Shown here: positions 19,174-27,787 of the stretch, in pieces
How the letters are laid out: each line of letters begins with the position of its first letter
Numbering within the stretch: the stretch's first letter is position 1
DNA from: JAAYZX01 sp040770645
Lineage (GTDB): Bacteria; Actinomycetota; Thermoleophilia; RBG-16-64-13
Length of the DNA: 64,000 bases
Direction of reading: 5' to 3'
Assembly: GCA_040770645.1 (NCBI GenBank)
Contig: JAXGIS010000001.1
Location: 248,001 to 312,000 of the forward strand
Made by a program: the position numbers and the translations under genes
Notes under the pieces: generated by a model
The model's database searches: none
What the model saw: only the letters and a program-made list of their open reading frames with translations
Told to the model about the DNA's origin: nothing

Positions 19174-19636
19174 TTAGCGCGCCTTGAGTTCTTTGTGAGC
19201 ATGGACGCAGTTGGCAATCAACCACTCTTTCGTGTAGATCTGCTTGTCGAACGTGCTCAGCTCGTAGTTGGCGGTCATGACGATGGCCGCCCGCGGGCGT
19301 TTCCTCCCCAGAAACCGCAAAAGACGCAGCGGGTCAGGTCGATGGTGAACTCATCCAGAGACTTCTTCCCTTCCAGCGTCTTCCGAGCTCTCGATGGTGA
19401 TGCACTGCGAAGCGGGCACATGGTCTCGCAGAGGTGGCAGGCGTCGCGGTTGAGGCTCGCCGGTCTCCGGGGTCGCTGATCAATGCCTGCGAACCGCGGA
19501 AGCGAGGGACGGGAATGGACTTCTCTTTGGGGTACTCGATCGTGATCTTCTTCGATGCCGCGTACTTACCCGTGACGGACATCCCCTGCAGGATCTCGAA
19601 GAAGGTCGCCTTCTTGATGGCATCTTTCAGACCCAT
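19174..19636 (-). CDS. nuoI: NADH-quinone oxidoreductase subunit I (2x[4Fe-4S]), frameshifted
   Basis: Peripheral-arm ferredoxin-like subunit of about 150 residues. The frame from ATG 19636 (MGLKDAIKKATFFEILQGM) reads intact to FRGSQALISDP, then shifts. The cluster motifs, a CDACHLCETMCP-like segment and CVFCGFCEETCPRAAIV, are recovered in other frames. It would hold clusters N6a and N6b. Because NuoEFG are missing, this subunit is a plausible entry point for electrons from ferredoxin. Confidence 0.82.
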
Positions 19637-19637
19637 G

Positions 19638-20642
19638 TCATTTCACCGTCACGATGAGGGCCGTGATGGCCAGGTTTGCCAGCGCCAAGGGGAACATGAC
19701 CTTCCAGCCGATGTCCATCAGCTGGTTGTAGCGGTAACGGGGGATGGTCCAGCGAATCCACATGTATAGGAAGATGAAGAACATCATCTTCAGAATCAGC
19801 CATACGAACCCGGGTACCACGTTCCAGGATTCGAATGGTGCCTGCCATCCGCCGAAGAACAGAGTGGCCATAACGGCCGAAATCACAATCATGTTCACGT
19901 ACTCAGCGAACATGAATATGCCCCAGCGCATGCCGGTGTACTCGGTCATGAAGCCGGCCACCAGCTCCTGTTCCGCTTCGGGCAGGTCGAAGGGGGTGCG
20001 GTTGAGCTCTGCGATACTGGCGATGAAGAAGATCACGAACCCCACAATCTGGGGGATGAAGTTCCAGTGCCAGAAGGCTCCGGCCTGATACTCCACGATG
20101 GTCACGAAGTTCATGCTGCCGGCGAGGATCATGACCCCCACCAGGGAAAGCCCCAACGACAACTCATAGGAGATCATTTGCGCAGCTGAGCGCAGGGCTC
20201 CCAGGAGTGACCACTTGCTGTTGGACGACCATCCCGCGAACACGATCCCGTAAACGGCCAGCGAACCCATGGCCAAGAAGAGAACAACGCCCGCGTCGAA
20301 CCTGGCGATGACCAGATCCGTGTTCCAGGAGAAGATCTTGGCATCCATGGGGCCAAATGGGATCAAGGCCATGGTCACGGCTGCGGGGACCCATAGAATA
20401 TACGGCGCCATGCGGAAGACGAGTCGGTCCACGGTATCGGGGATCACGTCTTCTTTGCGGATGAGCTTGGCCAGGTCACCGAATGTCTGTAGGACTCCCA
20501 TGGGGCCGGCGTAGTTGGGACCAAGCCTGCTCTGCATCCAACCGGCGAACTTGCGCTCGCCCCAAATCAACATGGCGGCCAACCCCACGCAGAAGAAGAA
20601 GATGACCGCCGCTTTTATGATCAGGAATACGAGTTGTGTCAT
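19638..20642 (-). CDS. nuoH: NADH-quinone oxidoreductase subunit H
   Basis: Intact membrane subunit of 334 residues that forms much of the quinone-binding cavity. Hallmarks are WGERKFAGWMQSRLGPNYAG near the N-terminus and AELNRTPFDLPEAEQELVAG. ATG 20642 is chosen because it overlaps the nuoD stop (ATGA) and has GGGAG upstream; the open frame extends seven codons further into nuoD. Confidence 0.95.
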   Translation of the reverse strand: MTQLVFLIIKAAVIFFFCVGLAAMLIWGERKFAGWMQSRLGPNYAGPMGVLQTFGDLAKLIRKEDVIPDTVDRLVFRMAPYILWVPAAVTMALIPFGPMDAKIFSWNTDLVIARFDAGVVLFLAMGSLAVYGIVFAGWSSNSKWSLLGALRSAAQMISYELSLGLSLVGVMILAGSMNFVTIVEYQAGAFWHWNFIPQIVGFVIFFIASIAELNRTPFDLPEAEQELVAGFMTEYTGMRWGIFMFAEYVNMIVISAVMATLFFGGWQAPFESWNVVPGFVWLILKMMFFIFLYMWIRWTIPRYRYNQLMDIGWKVMFPLALANLAITALIVTVK

Positions 20643-21904
20643 CTGTCGCAGCTCCCCAGGCAAACGTCCACGCCACAGAAGATGCCGACGATATCGGCCA
20701 GCATCTCTCCTTCAAGGAGCGGCTCCATCGCCTGGCAGTGGTAGAAGCACGGAGTAGTGATGCGAAGCCGCTGTGGTTTCGGGCTGCCGTCGGAGACGAT
20801 GTAGAAACCGAGCTCGCCCTGCGGAGTCTCAATGGCTTTGTAGACCTCGCCTTTGGGCACCTGCGGTCCGCGGAAGACTTGGACGAAGTCCTGGATCATG
20901 GCTGCGGAGCTGCGCATCACGTCTTTCTTGGGCGGGATGACGTGGAGGGCGTCCTCGGCGATGACGGGCCCTTCCGGCATGTTGTCGAGGCACTGTTTTA
21001 TGATCTTGATGGATTCGTAGATCTCGTTCATGCGCACGGCGTAACGGGCGATGACGTCGGCCTCATACTCCACACACACGTTGAAATCGAGTTGGTCGTA
21101 GGCGGCGAACGGTTCATCCTTGCGCAGGTCGCGCGGTACACCGGCTGCGCGCAGTGTGGGTCCTGTAACCCGCCAAGCCGCGCAATCCTCGCTGGTGAAG
21201 ATGCCGACGTTCTTGCCGCGCTTGATGAAGATGCGGTTCTCTTTGACCAGACGGTCGTACTCGGCCATACGCTTGGGTATGACTTCGAGTGCCGCCCTCA
21301 TCTTCTCCTCGAAACCGTCGGGGATATCCTTGGCTACTCCCCCGATTCGCGCGTAAGTGTGGGTGAGTCGGGCGCCGCACAACATCTCCCACAGATCCAA
21401 GATGTACTCGCGCTCGCGGAAGGTGATCTGTTGGAAAGTGATGGCCCCCAGATCCATGAGCAGGAAGCCCAGCCATATGAGGTGGTTGGAGATCCGACAC
21501 ATCTCGTGACCCATGGAACGGATGAACTTGGCCCGCTCCGGCACTTCGATGCCCATCAGCTTCTCAACTGCTTCGCAGTACCCCTCGTTCTGGGTGAAGC
21601 TGACGACGTAGTGCAGGCGGTCTGTGAGCGGGATGATCTGGTGGTAGGTCAGAGACTCGGCCAGTTTCTCCATCCCTCGGTGGAGATTGCCCACCTCGGG
21701 ACGGACGCCCACGATGACCTCCCCATCCAGATCCATCTCCATGCGGAATACGCCGTGGGTAGACGGGTGGTGAGGTCCCATGCTGATGGTCATGACCTCG
21801 TCTGCATCGCCGACCTGTTGCCGGTGCTTGGCTTTGAGCTCCTTGAGTTCCTCGAGCGTCGGCCGCTTCGGCTGCTGCACTTGTTCTTCCACAGGCGCGC
21901 TCAT
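20639..21904 (-). CDS. nuoD: NADH-quinone oxidoreductase subunit D
   Basis: Intact 421-residue subunit related to the hydrogenase large subunit; with NuoB it forms the quinone reduction site. GPHHPSTHGVFRMEMDLDGE, EVGNLHRGMEKLAES and RSMGHEMCRISNHL are family signatures. ATG 21904 overlaps the nuoC stop (ATGA); the longer open frame to 22057 would run through nuoC. NuoC and NuoD are separate here, not fused. Confidence 0.95.
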   Translation of the reverse strand: MSAPVEEQVQQPKRPTLEELKELKAKHRQQVGDADEVMTISMGPHHPSTHGVFRMEMDLDGEVIVGVRPEVGNLHRGMEKLAESLTYHQIIPLTDRLHYVVSFTQNEGYCEAVEKLMGIEVPERAKFIRSMGHEMCRISNHLIWLGFLLMDLGAITFQQITFREREYILDLWEMLCGARLTHTYARIGGVAKDIPDGFEEKMRAALEVIPKRMAEYDRLVKENRIFIKRGKNVGIFTSEDCAAWRVTGPTLRAAGVPRDLRKDEPFAAYDQLDFNVCVEYEADVIARYAVRMNEIYESIKIIKQCLDNMPEGPVIAEDALHVIPPKKDVMRSSAAMIQDFVQVFRGPQVPKGEVYKAIETPQGELGFYIVSDGSPKPQRLRITTPCFYHCQAMEPLLEGEMLADIVGIFCGVDVCLGSCDR

Positions 21905-22431
21905 CAGATCTCTCTCCTGAAGTCCCAGCGAATCCGGCCGCCGACGTTGCCTCGGAGTGGGAAGTCCTTTCGCAGAGGGTGGCCCACGAAGTCGGGTACC
22001 AAGAGAAGGCGCGTCAGATTGGGATGTCCGTCGAAGACTATGCCGAACATCTCCCACGTTTCTCGCTCGTCGAAAGACGCGGACGGCCAGACGCCGGTCA
22101 CCGTGGGCAGCGATTCGCCCTCGGCCAGCTCGGACTTGATCCGTACGCGGGTGTTGTGCGGGGTGGAGACCAGATGGGCGATCACCTCAAAGGGTTTGTC
22201 TTCCCGCTCCGGCCAATGGTTGCCCAACAGGCAGTCCAGCCGGTCGAACTTGAGCTCTTCCGCATCGCGGCAGTAAGTGAGGACTTCCAGCCAATCAGAG
22301 GGGGCCACGACATAGGTGAGGTCCCCACGAAAGGAAGAAGTCCCCAGCAGTTTTTCCAAATTGCCCTGCAGGTGGGTGGCCACCTGTTTGTGAGCCAGGC
22401 TCAGCTCGTCGATATTCTTGACGGCAGCCAT
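21904..22431 (-). CDS. nuoC: NADH-quinone oxidoreductase subunit C
   Basis: Peripheral-arm subunit of 175 residues. The C-terminal SFDERETWEMFGIVFDGHPN and LRKDFPLRG segments are diagnostic for NuoC. ATG 22431 follows a purine-rich GGGAGACTGAG and lies just past the nuoB stop; the open frame continues 22 codons upstream without a ribosome binding site. Confidence 0.93.
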   Translation of the reverse strand: MAAVKNIDELSLAHKQVATHLQGNLEKLLGTSSFRGDLTYVVAPSDWLEVLTYCRDAEELKFDRLDCLLGNHWPEREDKPFEVIAHLVSTPHNTRVRIKSELAEGESLPTVTGVWPSASFDERETWEMFGIVFDGHPNLTRLLLVPDFVGHPLRKDFPLRGNVGGRIRWDFRREI

Positions 22432-22432
22432 C

Positions 22433-23035
22433 TCAGTCTCCCATTGCCGTACGGACGGGGATGGTTCGCATGGAGTCGTAAGCGTGTTTGCCTTCACGTA
22501 TGCGCTTGCGGATCATCTCCAGCCCTTGCCACAGCGCTTCGGGCCGCGGCGGGCATCCCGGTACGTAGACATCAACCGGCAGTAGAGCGTCGATGCCCTG
22601 CACGACGTTGTACGTATCCCAGATGTTGCCGGAGGTGGCACACGATCCCATTACCACCACCCACTTGGGATCGGGGATCTGTTCGTACAACCGGATCACG
22701 CGAGGCGCCATCTTGATCGACACCCAGCCGGACACGATCATGCCGTCGGCTTGGCGAGGATGCGCGCATGGCCTCCATGCCGAAGCGCGAGATGTCCCAG
22801 CGTGGACCGGCCATGGCCATCATCTCGAAAGCGCAGCAGGCCAGGCCGAACAGCAGCGGCCAATAAGAAACCGTTGCGCCGAAGTTGATGATCTTCTCGA
22901 GCGTTGTTGTGAGCACACCGGAACGTGTTCATCGTCGTCCTGGAGGGCCTGCTGCAGCTCGATAGGCGACGGCTCTTTGAATGCCGCGCTGAGATCACGG
23001 ATCTCCCGGAGGTCTCTCGGATCGGCTATTCCCAC
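22433..23035 (-). CDS. nuoB: NADH-quinone oxidoreductase subunit B, frameshifted
   Basis: Subunit of about 200 residues carrying the N2 [4Fe-4S] cluster next to the quinone site. The parts are an N-terminus from GTG 23035 (GIADPRDLREIRD), then after a shift near 22,920 LTTTLEKIINFGATVSYWPL with LACCAFEMM. After a second shift near 22,755 come MIVSGWVSIKMAPRVIRLYE, GSCATSGNIWDTYNVVQG and VPGCPPRPEALW. All four cluster cysteines are present. The start overlaps the end of nuoA, and an ATG at 23056 is an alternative. Confidence 0.85.
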
Positions 23036-23394
23036 GAAAGCACCCCCTTCTTCCATGCGTACACGAAGCCCACCAGCAAGATGACCATGAAGACGATCAT
23101 GTCCACGAACGCCACAGTACCGAGCGTTCTCAAAGCCACGGCCCAGGGGTACATGAATACCGCTTCCAGGTCGAACAGGACAAAGAGGACGGCCACCAAG
23201 TAGTAGTGGACGTTGTACGGCATGCGGGCGTCGCTCGACGGGAGTACTCCGCATTCGTAAGGAATGCCCTTGTTGGGGTTGCGACTCGTGGGCATGAGGC
23301 GGTGCACGATCCACAGCATCACAATGAACAGCCCTGCGGCGAGCACGACCATGAGGAACAACTGAATTAGGAGATCAACGGTTGGGTTTACCAC
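23026..23394 (-). CDS. nuoA: NADH-quinone oxidoreductase subunit A
   Basis: First gene of the nuo operon: 122 residues with three hydrophobic helices and the family segment PYECGV followed by MPYNVHYYLVAVLFVLFDLE. GTG 23394 has CAGAGGTG seven bases upstream; the open frame could start at TTG 23421 but without support. No convincing sigma-70 promoter was found in the gap upstream, although the operon must start between here and the terminator at 23,460-23,498. Confidence 0.93.
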   Translation of the reverse strand: MVNPTVDLLIQLFLMVVLAAGLFIVMLWIVHRLMPTSRNPNKGIPYECGVLPSSDARMPYNVHYYLVAVLFVLFDLEAVFMYPWAVALRTLGTVAFVDMIVFMVILLVGFVYAWKKGVLSWE

Positions 23395-23459
23395 GGGCGC
23401 ACCTCTGGGTTCGATTGGCAAGACCGTGAAAATGCTCCCTCAACGTCCGCCACTGTAAC

Positions 23460-23498
23460 AAAAAAGCCGGCCGCAGCGCAACACGATTGCCTGGCCGG
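23460..23498 (-). terminator. Rho-independent terminator of the DUF1989 gene
   Basis: Reading the minus strand, CCGGCC and GGCCGG frame a loop that itself contains a GCAA/TTGC pairing, followed directly by CTTTTTT. This is the best classical terminator in the window. It separates the DUF1989 gene (stop at 23,531) from nuoA. Confidence 0.7.
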
Positions 23499-23530
23499 GC
23501 GGTTAAGCGGGCGGCCGAGTAGGGATATAG

Positions 23531-24138
23531 CTATCCAGTCACCTGCACGCGTGTGGCGGTGGGGTGGAAGGCATTGCAGGGGTTGCGGTCCTGAGGGCAG
23601 TTCGAGATGCCCACGATGAGCCTCATCTCTGCCCGCAGGTCGATGTGATCCCCCGGACGCGAGACGGGCTCGCTCAAGTCCAAGGAGCCGTCAGGCGCAT
23701 ACACGATGTTCATGTTTATGTTGAAACAGGTATCGAAGTCGAAATCGGCCCGGTCGATCCCATACGGGCGAAGAGCCTCAACGAAGTTGTCGGCGCAGTT
23801 GGCGGATTCCTCCACTCCATAACGTACGCGGTTGATCTCTGCCGTGCAGAAACCTCCTCCGGAGTAATGCCGGCCGACGGTGTCTTCGGTGATGGTGAAC
23901 ATAGCCTGGGCCAGGTTGGAGTAGAGCACGTGGTCGGTTGTGAGTTTCCAGGTTCGATTGAGCATGACACTGTACACGCACGACAGCTTCTCGAGAGGTT
24001 ATCTGCGCTCAAAGCCACCAGGTCCACTACCTGCTTTCCCTCCAGATCCACGATGCGCAGGGTTTGGCCGGGGTCCATGATCAGTCCCAGCCATCCCCGG
24101 GCGGGACGATGCGATCCGAGAGCGCGGCGCTCGTTCAT
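23531..24138 (-). CDS. DUF1989 / urea carboxylase-associated family protein, one frameshift
   Basis: Protein of about 203 residues. The first part (LRIVDLEGKQVVDLVALSAD) reads from ATG 24138; near 23,993 one base is missing, and the rest continues one frame over (YSVMLNRTWKLTTDHVLYSN, ITEDTVGRHYSGGGFCT, GISNCPQDRNPCNAFHPTAT). The family is found beside urea carboxylase or aminomethyltransferase-like proteins, and its exact activity is unknown to me. It contains conserved Cys and His residues consistent with metal binding. It stands alone between two terminators, so no pathway can be assigned. Confidence 0.8.
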
Positions 24139-24283
24139 GACTCATCTCCTTGGAAGTGGTACCCAGACTGCTTCAGGAAACGCCAACCGGCGCTGGATCC
24201 ATCGGCTTCGCATGAGGTATGGGCGCAGGGCCGACATTCCAAACATCGCGGACTTGCGACGGTGGATGATAGCCAGGCTGTAT

Positions 24284-24323
24284 GCGCAGGCGAATCCTCG
24301 CGGCCGCGAGGATTCGCCTGCGC
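24284..24323. terminator. 40-base perfect palindrome downstream of etfA
   Basis: GCGCAGGCGAATCCTCGCG is followed directly by its own complement around a central GC, with no unpaired loop. It lies between the DUF1989 start and the etfA end, and together with the hairpin at 24,327-24,354 probably ends etf transcription. There is no U-run. An operator for a dimeric protein is an alternative. Confidence 0.5.
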
Positions 24324-24326
24324 CAA

Positions 24327-24354
24327 GGCGACCGGGCGCCTGCGCCCGGTCGCC
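24327..24354 (-). terminator. Second GC-rich hairpin 17 bases after etfA
   Basis: GGCGACCGGGCGC and its complement are separated by two bases (13-bp stem). It is the first structure RNA polymerase would make after the etfA stop at 24,372, directly followed by the longer palindrome. Confidence 0.5.
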
Positions 24355-24371
24355 GATCGGTCGGCAGGGGG

Positions 24372-25322
24372 CTACTTGCCTTTGACGGCTTCGGTCAGAA
24401 CCGGAATCACGGCGTAAATGTCGCCCACAATGCCGTAGTCGGCGTGGTTGAAGATCAGGGCCTTGTCATCTTTGTTCACGGCCACGATGACCTTCGAGGA
24501 GCTGACGCCCACGGTGTGCTGCACTTGCCCGGATATACCGAGGCTGATGTACAGTGAGGGCTTGGTCTTGGCACCGGAGAGACCCACGAGGCGGTTCTCG
24601 GCCAGCCATTCCCAGTCGCACAGGCTCTTGGTGCAGCCCAGTTCGGCACGCAAGGCGGCGCAGAATGCCTCCACCATTGCCAGGTCCTCTTTGGCGCCAA
24701 GGCCACGACCGATGCAAACCAAACGGTCGGCGGCATCGAGATTGACGGCTGCGCCTTCCTTGGCCTTGGTCTCCACGAGCTTGACCGCCGATGGGGTGAG
24801 GCTCAAGGCAGGAGTGACAACCGTACCCGCACCCGCCACTGCGTTCTCTATCTCAAAAGCCTTGGGCATGACGGCAAAGACTTTCACGTCGGTGCCCACA
24901 GTCTCACGAGCCACGGTGGCGCCGCCATATGCGAAGCGGGCCGCGACGAGTTCACCGTCTTCCAGGCTCACAGAGTTGACATCAGTCACAGCACCTGCGC
25001 CTAGTTTTTGTGCCAGGCGCCCCGCGAGCTCTTTGCCACGGCGGGTGGAGCCGATCATGATGTAAGTGGCATCGGCTTCCTTGGCGATCTGAGCCAGGGC
25101 GTCAGCCACTACGTCAGTCTGCAGTCCTTCGAGTGCGGCGTCTTTGCTCACGAACACCCGGTCGGCACCGAAGGCGCCCAACTGCGTGGCCACATCGTCG
25201 GCATCCGCGCCCAGCGCTGCAGCAGAGATCCCCATTCCCAGGGCAGCTGCGAACTCTCTGCCTTTGAAGGCGAGTTCTTTGGCGGTGCTGAGTGAATCGC
25301 TGTATACGAGGATATCTGCCAT
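24372..25322 (-). CDS. etfA: Electron transfer flavoprotein alpha subunit
   Basis: FAD-binding ETF subunit of 316 residues. The C-terminal domain has the expected GRGLGAKEDLAMVEAFCAAL, LVGLSGAKTKPSLYISLGIS and HADYGIVGDIYAVIPVL segments. The N-terminal half is the usual nucleotide-binding-like fold (STRRGKELAGRLAQKLGAG). Its start is two bases from the etfB stop. With FixC and FixX it would deliver electrons from acyl-CoA dehydrogenase to menaquinone, or form a bifurcating EtfAB-FixCX unit. Confidence 0.93.
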   Translation of the reverse strand: MADILVYSDSLSTAKELAFKGREFAAALGMGISAAALGADADDVATQLGAFGADRVFVSKDAALEGLQTDVVADALAQIAKEADATYIMIGSTRRGKELAGRLAQKLGAGAVTDVNSVSLEDGELVAARFAYGGATVARETVGTDVKVFAVMPKAFEIENAVAGAGTVVTPALSLTPSAVKLVETKAKEGAAVNLDAADRLVCIGRGLGAKEDLAMVEAFCAALRAELGCTKSLCDWEWLAENRLVGLSGAKTKPSLYISLGISGQVQHTVGVSSSKVIVAVNKDDKALIFNHADYGIVGDIYAVIPVLTEAVKGK

Positions 25323-25324
25323 GG

Positions 25325-26107
25325 TTACGCCTCCAGGACGCCTTCGCGGGTCAGGGCGTCGATGAGGGCCGCGACCTGCGCGTTGACATCCCCTTCCAGC
25401 ATGATGTTCTTGCGCTCTTGCTCCTCGGCCAGGTTGGAGAGGATCTTGTTCTTGGGAGCCACGGCCGCGGCATCAAGGTCCAGGTCGGCCAAGGTCCAAT
25501 CGGTGAAAGGCTTCTTCCCCGCTTTCATGATGTTCATGAGGGTGGGAATGCGGGGCTCGTTGATCTCGCTGGCGACCGTGATGACCACGGGGAGCGAGGA
25601 TTCGAGCACCTCTATGAAGTCTCCCATGCTGCGCTCGGCCTGTATGCCGGGGCCGCCGGGGGTGAGCTTCCTGGCATAGCCAATTTCAGGAACCCCCAAC
25701 AGCTCGGCCACACGCGGGCCCACCTGGCCGGAGTAGCCGTCGGTGGAACCTTCGCCGAAGATGATGACGTCGGCACCACCGATCTTCTCGATAGCCTTGG
25801 CGATGGCCAGGGCTTTGCCCCCCTGGTCTGCGCCGATGAGAGCGTCGTCGGTGACGATGAAGGCCTCATCGGCCCCCATGGCCAAAGCCTCTTTGATGGT
25901 GTCCTTGATCTTGCGGTTGCCTTGGGCCAAGGTGAGGACTACCACTTGAGTGTCGCCCGCAGCCGCCTGCAGCTGTAAGGCCGCCTCCACCGCGTTCTTG
26001 TCCAGGTCCCCGACTTGGTAGGGGACGGCCTCGAGCACCGGCTGGCGGTTTTTGATGCGGACCATCTGGAGGTCCGGGTTTGTCTTGATGGGTACTATGA
26101 TCTTCAA
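25325..26107 (-). CDS. etfB: Electron transfer flavoprotein beta subunit
   Basis: ETF subunit of 260 residues starting KIIVPIKTNPDLQMVRI, with MGADEAFIVTDDALIGADQG and FGEGSTDGYSGQVGPRVAEL in the middle. The start is a TTG at 26107, supported by GAGGAG six bases upstream; the frame opens earlier but without a site. Whether it binds a second, bifurcating FAD cannot be decided by eye. Confidence 0.93.
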   Translation of the reverse strand: MKIIVPIKTNPDLQMVRIKNRQPVLEAVPYQVGDLDKNAVEAALQLQAAAGDTQVVVLTLAQGNRKIKDTIKEALAMGADEAFIVTDDALIGADQGGKALAIAKAIEKIGGADVIIFGEGSTDGYSGQVGPRVAELLGVPEIGYARKLTPGGPGIQAERSMGDFIEVLESSLPVVITVASEINEPRIPTLMNIMKAGKKPFTDWTLADLDLDAAAVAPKNKILSNLAEEQERKNIMLEGDVNAQVAALIDALTREGVLEA

Positions 26108-26118
26108 GGTTGGCTCCT

Positions 26119-26400
26119 CTAAGCACTCCGGTACTGGATGCCGAACTCGCCCCGCGGATACTCCCACGAGAGCGCGTCGTGTTCACAACAGATCAGGCAG
26201 GTGCCGCACTCCAGGCAACCCTCCCAGTCCACTGTGTTGTTGCCCTGATCGTCCAGTTTGTAGAGGAACGCCGGGCAGATGTAGAGGCAGGTCTTGTCCT
26301 TGCAGATCTTGTTGCAGATCTCAGTGTTAATGACGATGTGGCGCTCTTTGTCGATCTTGAAGACATTGTGCCCCAGTTTGGCTTCGACTGTTGTTCCCAT
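26119..26400 (-). CDS. fixX: FixX-like ferredoxin
   Basis: Ferredoxin-like protein of 93 residues with the split motif CNKICKDKTCLYICPA and CLECGTCLICCEHDALSWEY, typical of FixX, which forms the iron-sulfur part of an ETF-quinone oxidoreductase. ATG 26400 has AGGTGG six bases upstream; a GTG at 26409 is possible. It lies between fixC and etfB with gaps of about 11-14 bases. Confidence 0.92.
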   Translation of the reverse strand: MGTTVEAKLGHNVFKIDKERHIVINTEICNKICKDKTCLYICPAFLYKLDDQGNNTVDWEGCLECGTCLICCEHDALSWEYPRGEFGIQYRSA

Positions 26401-26414
26401 ATGCGCCACCTACC

Positions 26415-27700
26415 TCATATCTTCCGAGCGCCGAGCACATCTTTCACCGTGGCGACATTCATGAAGTCCTTCTTCAGGCTACTCATCACCTTGGTGTAGA
26501 TGCTGTCGGTCGGTTGATCGGTCAGGTGAAGACACGATCGAGCAACCGGCCCACGGCATTCGGGTAGTGGGAGAAAATGCGAGGGTTCTCAATGAAGTGC
26601 AGGATGTTCTTCCCGGTTTCGAAATCCTTGATCACCCACGACTCTTTCATCATCTTCTCGTATGCCGGTCCGGCAGCCGAGAGGTCATCCTGCTTCTTGG
26701 CTTCGATGATGGCCTGAGCCGCGTAGTATCCGGACGCGATTGCGAAGTCCATACCGCGCACCGTATAGAGTTGGTTGAGAGCAAGACCGGCTGCATCGCC
26801 GGTCATCAGGTACCCGTCTCCATACAGTTGCGGGATACCGGAAAAACCAGCTTCAGAGATGACGTGCGCCGAGTACTCGATGAGCTCTCCGTCTGCCACC
26901 AGCGGAGCAATGGTGGGGTTGGCCTTGAAATCGTCCAAGAGAGTGTAGATGTCGATCTTGTCGGCCCTCTCTTTGGCGTCCTTCATTCCGAGCACGATAC
27001 CGAAGGAGATGGACTCCTTGTTGGTATAGAGGAAGCCTCCACCCAGCATGCCCTTGGTGACGCCTCCCATGAACAGGTGAGCGGCGCCTTCGCCGGGAGC
27101 CAGGTGCCATCGACTTTCAATGACCTCTTTGGGCAGCTCCAGGGTCTCCTTGAAACCCACCGCGTGGTCTTTCCACGAGGGCATCTCTCTCAGGCCGGCC
27201 TTGGTGGAAACGAGGCCGAGCACGCCTTCGGCGATGATGGTGATATCAGCGCCGATCTCGTCCTCACCGGCTCGAATCCCTATGACTTTGTCGTCTTCCT
27301 TGATCAGATCGTCAACTCGTTGCTTGACGATGACCATGCCGCCTTTTTCCATGACCTGCTCTGACAGCCATAGGTCGAACGTAGCCCGGAGCACCGTATA
27401 GGACTGATACGGTTGGGCGGCGAATTTGTCGGCGGCGAACTCGATGGTAGTGCTGTTGCCCTCACCCATCATTGTTATGAACTCCCGCGTCACCGGGCGC
27501 TCGAAGGGAGCGTCTTCCCACAACTCGGGGTACATGTGACGGATGGGGCTTACATAGAGGCGCCCTCCCGTGACGTTTTTGGCCCCGGAGTAGTCGCCCC
27601 GCTCGATGAGGATGACCTCCAGACCCTCTGCCGCCAGTCCATACGCGGCCGACAGCCCGGCCAGGCCACCACCAACAACAATGACATCGACCTTGTCCAT
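26415..27700 (-). CDS. fixC: FixC-like ETF-quinone oxidoreductase flavoprotein, C-terminal frameshift
   Basis: FAD protein that passes electrons from ETF to the quinone pool. The N-terminal dinucleotide motif VIVVGGGLAGLSAAYGLAAE and GYLMTGDAAGLALNQLYTVR near residue 280 are clear. The open frame ends at 26,522 after 392 residues, but the usual C-terminus continues one frame over (YTKVMSSLKKDFMNVA to a TGA at 26,415), just before fixX. A single missing base near 26,520 explains this. Total length of about 427 residues then matches the family. Confidence 0.9.
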
Positions 27701-27787
27701 ACGCCCTTCCTTGCCCGACCGGCGCCGTCCCTGCTGGAGGGGGGCCGGGGGCGGCGCATTTTGGCTACATCACTTGTTTAGTGGAAC

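Noticed and set aside
16300..19700. True pseudogenization of nuoL-nuoI
   Set aside because: Conserved residues are kept in every frame and the flanking subunits are intact, so sequence error is the simpler reading.
20636..22276. A 546-residue plus-strand ORF
   Set aside because: It is antisense to nuoD and nuoC, which have clear family motifs. GC-rich codon bias opens long mirror frames.
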